This document shows, piece by piece, positions 63,129 through 64,000 of a stretch of DNA of 64,000 nucleotides (within the stretch, counting starts at the first letter, position 1; each line of letters opens with the position of its first letter). Both the position numbers and the translations under genes were made by a program. The DNA comes from Lineus longissimus (lineage: Eukaryota > Nemertea > Pilidiophora > Heteronemertea > Lineidae): positions 62,001 to 126,000 of the forward strand of contig NC_088308.1 of NCBI RefSeq assembly GCF_910592395.1, in the 5' to 3' direction. The notes beneath the pieces were generated by a model. It was given only the letters and a program-made list of their open reading frames with translations. It had not been told where the DNA came from and ran no database searches.

Positions 63129-64000
63129 TCACACGTCAGCTTTTTGACAATCAGCTGATTGGTTTGAGTTGACAGTTGCTGTCGGTGTCGTTTCCCATGA
63201 TGATTTCTGTTGTAGTTTTAGTATCTTACGAAATGCAGTCCTCAGTTGTCTATTTTTCAAGAAATATATGATAGGATTGATGGCTGAATGTGACACAGCC
63301 AAACAGAAAGCAAGCGGTTTATAAATCATCAGGTTTTTGCTATAAAAGAAATGCTGAGTAATCAAAATCAAATCAAAAGGTATCCAACACGCGATGTAAC
63401 ATCCAAGAATAATTGCGATGAACTTGGCTGTCTGTATTTCACGTTTATACGAGGCGTTGACGATACTACTTGAACTGGTGGCTTGAATCTTTTTGCGCTG
63501 TCCATAGATGGAGTAGAAGACAAACCCGTAGAGAGTCACCACGATCAGTGATAGAATGAGCAAGTGAAAGGCTATGAGCAGGTAGTACCACGTCACAAAC
63601 GTCTTCTCGAGGCGGCACACTTCGTTCTTGGCCCAGTTGTTCATGCCAGCGATGGGTAGAATGGCTATGATGCAGGAGTACACCCACACCACTGCAATAC
63701 CGTAGAGACCCATCTTTGGCTTGGCTTTATTCGTATATGTGTAATAGATGGGTGCCATGACTGCAACGAAGCGATCTACGGCTATCAGGAAAACTGTCAA
63801 CACAGAGGAAGCGAGGGCTAACATTGACATCCCAAAATCAACTAAACATAAGTATTTGTAAAGCTGAGTATGTGTCCATGGGTAAAAGTAAGTGGCAACA
63901 TCAAACGGCATCGCGATGGCTACACATATGTCAGCGATGGCCAAACTGGCGATGAGGTAGTATGTTGAAGTCCGGAATTGTTTGAAGCTTGTAATAGCCA
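63129..64000 (-). CDS. Class A (rhodopsin-like) G protein-coupled receptor, 5' end off window
   Basis: An uninterrupted minus-strand frame of 289 codons enters from the window edge and ends at 63129. The start codon and TM1 lie beyond the window. Seen in order: TM2 with LAIAD, a TM3 Cys (LCLVD), DRF in place of DRY after TM3, TM4-TM5, a basic third loop (YGQRKK...YKREIQTAK), CWIPF in TM6 (CWxP) and NPIIYF in TM7 (NPxxY). A helix-8 stretch (LKNRQLRTAFRKIL) and a polar tail follow. NNW after TM4 and the TM7-helix 8 region recall adenosine-type receptors, but I cannot name a ligand. It has no introns in this window and lies opposite in strand to the expected remainder of SMG1. Confidence 0.88.
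   Translation of the reverse strand, partial: AITSFKQFRTSTYYLIASLAIADICVAIAMPFDVATYFYPWTHTQLYKYLCLVDFGMSMLALASSVLTVFLIAVDRFVAVMAPIYYTYTNKAKPKMGLYGIAVVWVYSCIIAILPIAGMNNWAKNEVCRLEKTFVTWYYLLIAFHLLILSLIVVTLYGFVFYSIYGQRKKIQATSSSSIVNASYKREIQTAKFIAIILGCYIACWIPFDLILITQHFFYSKNLMIYKPLAFCLAVSHSAINPIIYFLKNRQLRTAFRKILKLQQKSSWETTPTATVNSNQSADCQKADV

Overview
The window looks like nuclear DNA from a marine invertebrate animal. Its genes are split by many short introns with clean GT/AG junctions. The spaces between them are AT-rich and full of small inverted-repeat elements, minisatellites and decayed retrotransposon pieces. The protein matches (SMG1, NOL11, a FAM234 family member, a class A GPCR) are to animal families. 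I cannot place the phylum from sequence alone; a lophotrochozoan or ambulacrarian would fit. Exon boundaries were built by hand from splice sites, reading phase and remembered family similarity, with no transcript data.

Layout. 1-7780: intergenic, with a LINE ORF1 relic split by a mariner-type MITE, two further inverted-repeat elements, a 123-bp duplication and a palindrome array. 7781-12645 (+): a three-coding-exon gene for a two-pass membrane protein with PPxY motifs. 12646-18702: intergenic or UTR sequence with a foldback element that has a probable 8-bp target duplication, a reverse transcriptase C-terminal relic and a TA-flanked MITE. 18703-32122 (+): a FAM234-type, FG-GAP-like membrane protein about twice the usual family length, missing only its first exon. 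32737-38077 (-): complete NOL11 in 14 exons. 38078-38391: a 314-bp shared promoter between divergent NOL11 and SMG1. 38392-57542 (+): 40 exons of SMG1, from the start codon into the kinase domain. 57543-63128: no recognisable exon, but a Penelope-like relic and two large minisatellites. 63129-64000 (-): a class A GPCR running off the edge.

Functional links. NOL11 (18S rRNA processing) and SMG1 (the UPF1 kinase of nonsense-mediated decay, NMD) share a promoter region, so two RNA-quality and ribosome-supply genes may be co-expressed. FAM234 and NOL11 are tail to tail, with poly(A) signals about 40 bp apart.

The most unusual feature is a set of tandem duplications that copy splice-junction sequence. 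In SMG1, four junctions are affected. At two of them (after exons 15 and 36) any use of a downstream duplicate donor puts a stop codon immediately after the normal exon end. At another (exon 21) the duplicates stay in frame and would add 28-residue modules. The FAM234 gene has a related case: a roughly 35-copy, 14-bp intronic minisatellite that appears to have grown from a duplicated piece of the upstream coding exon. I did not find a new defence-type or operon-type system.
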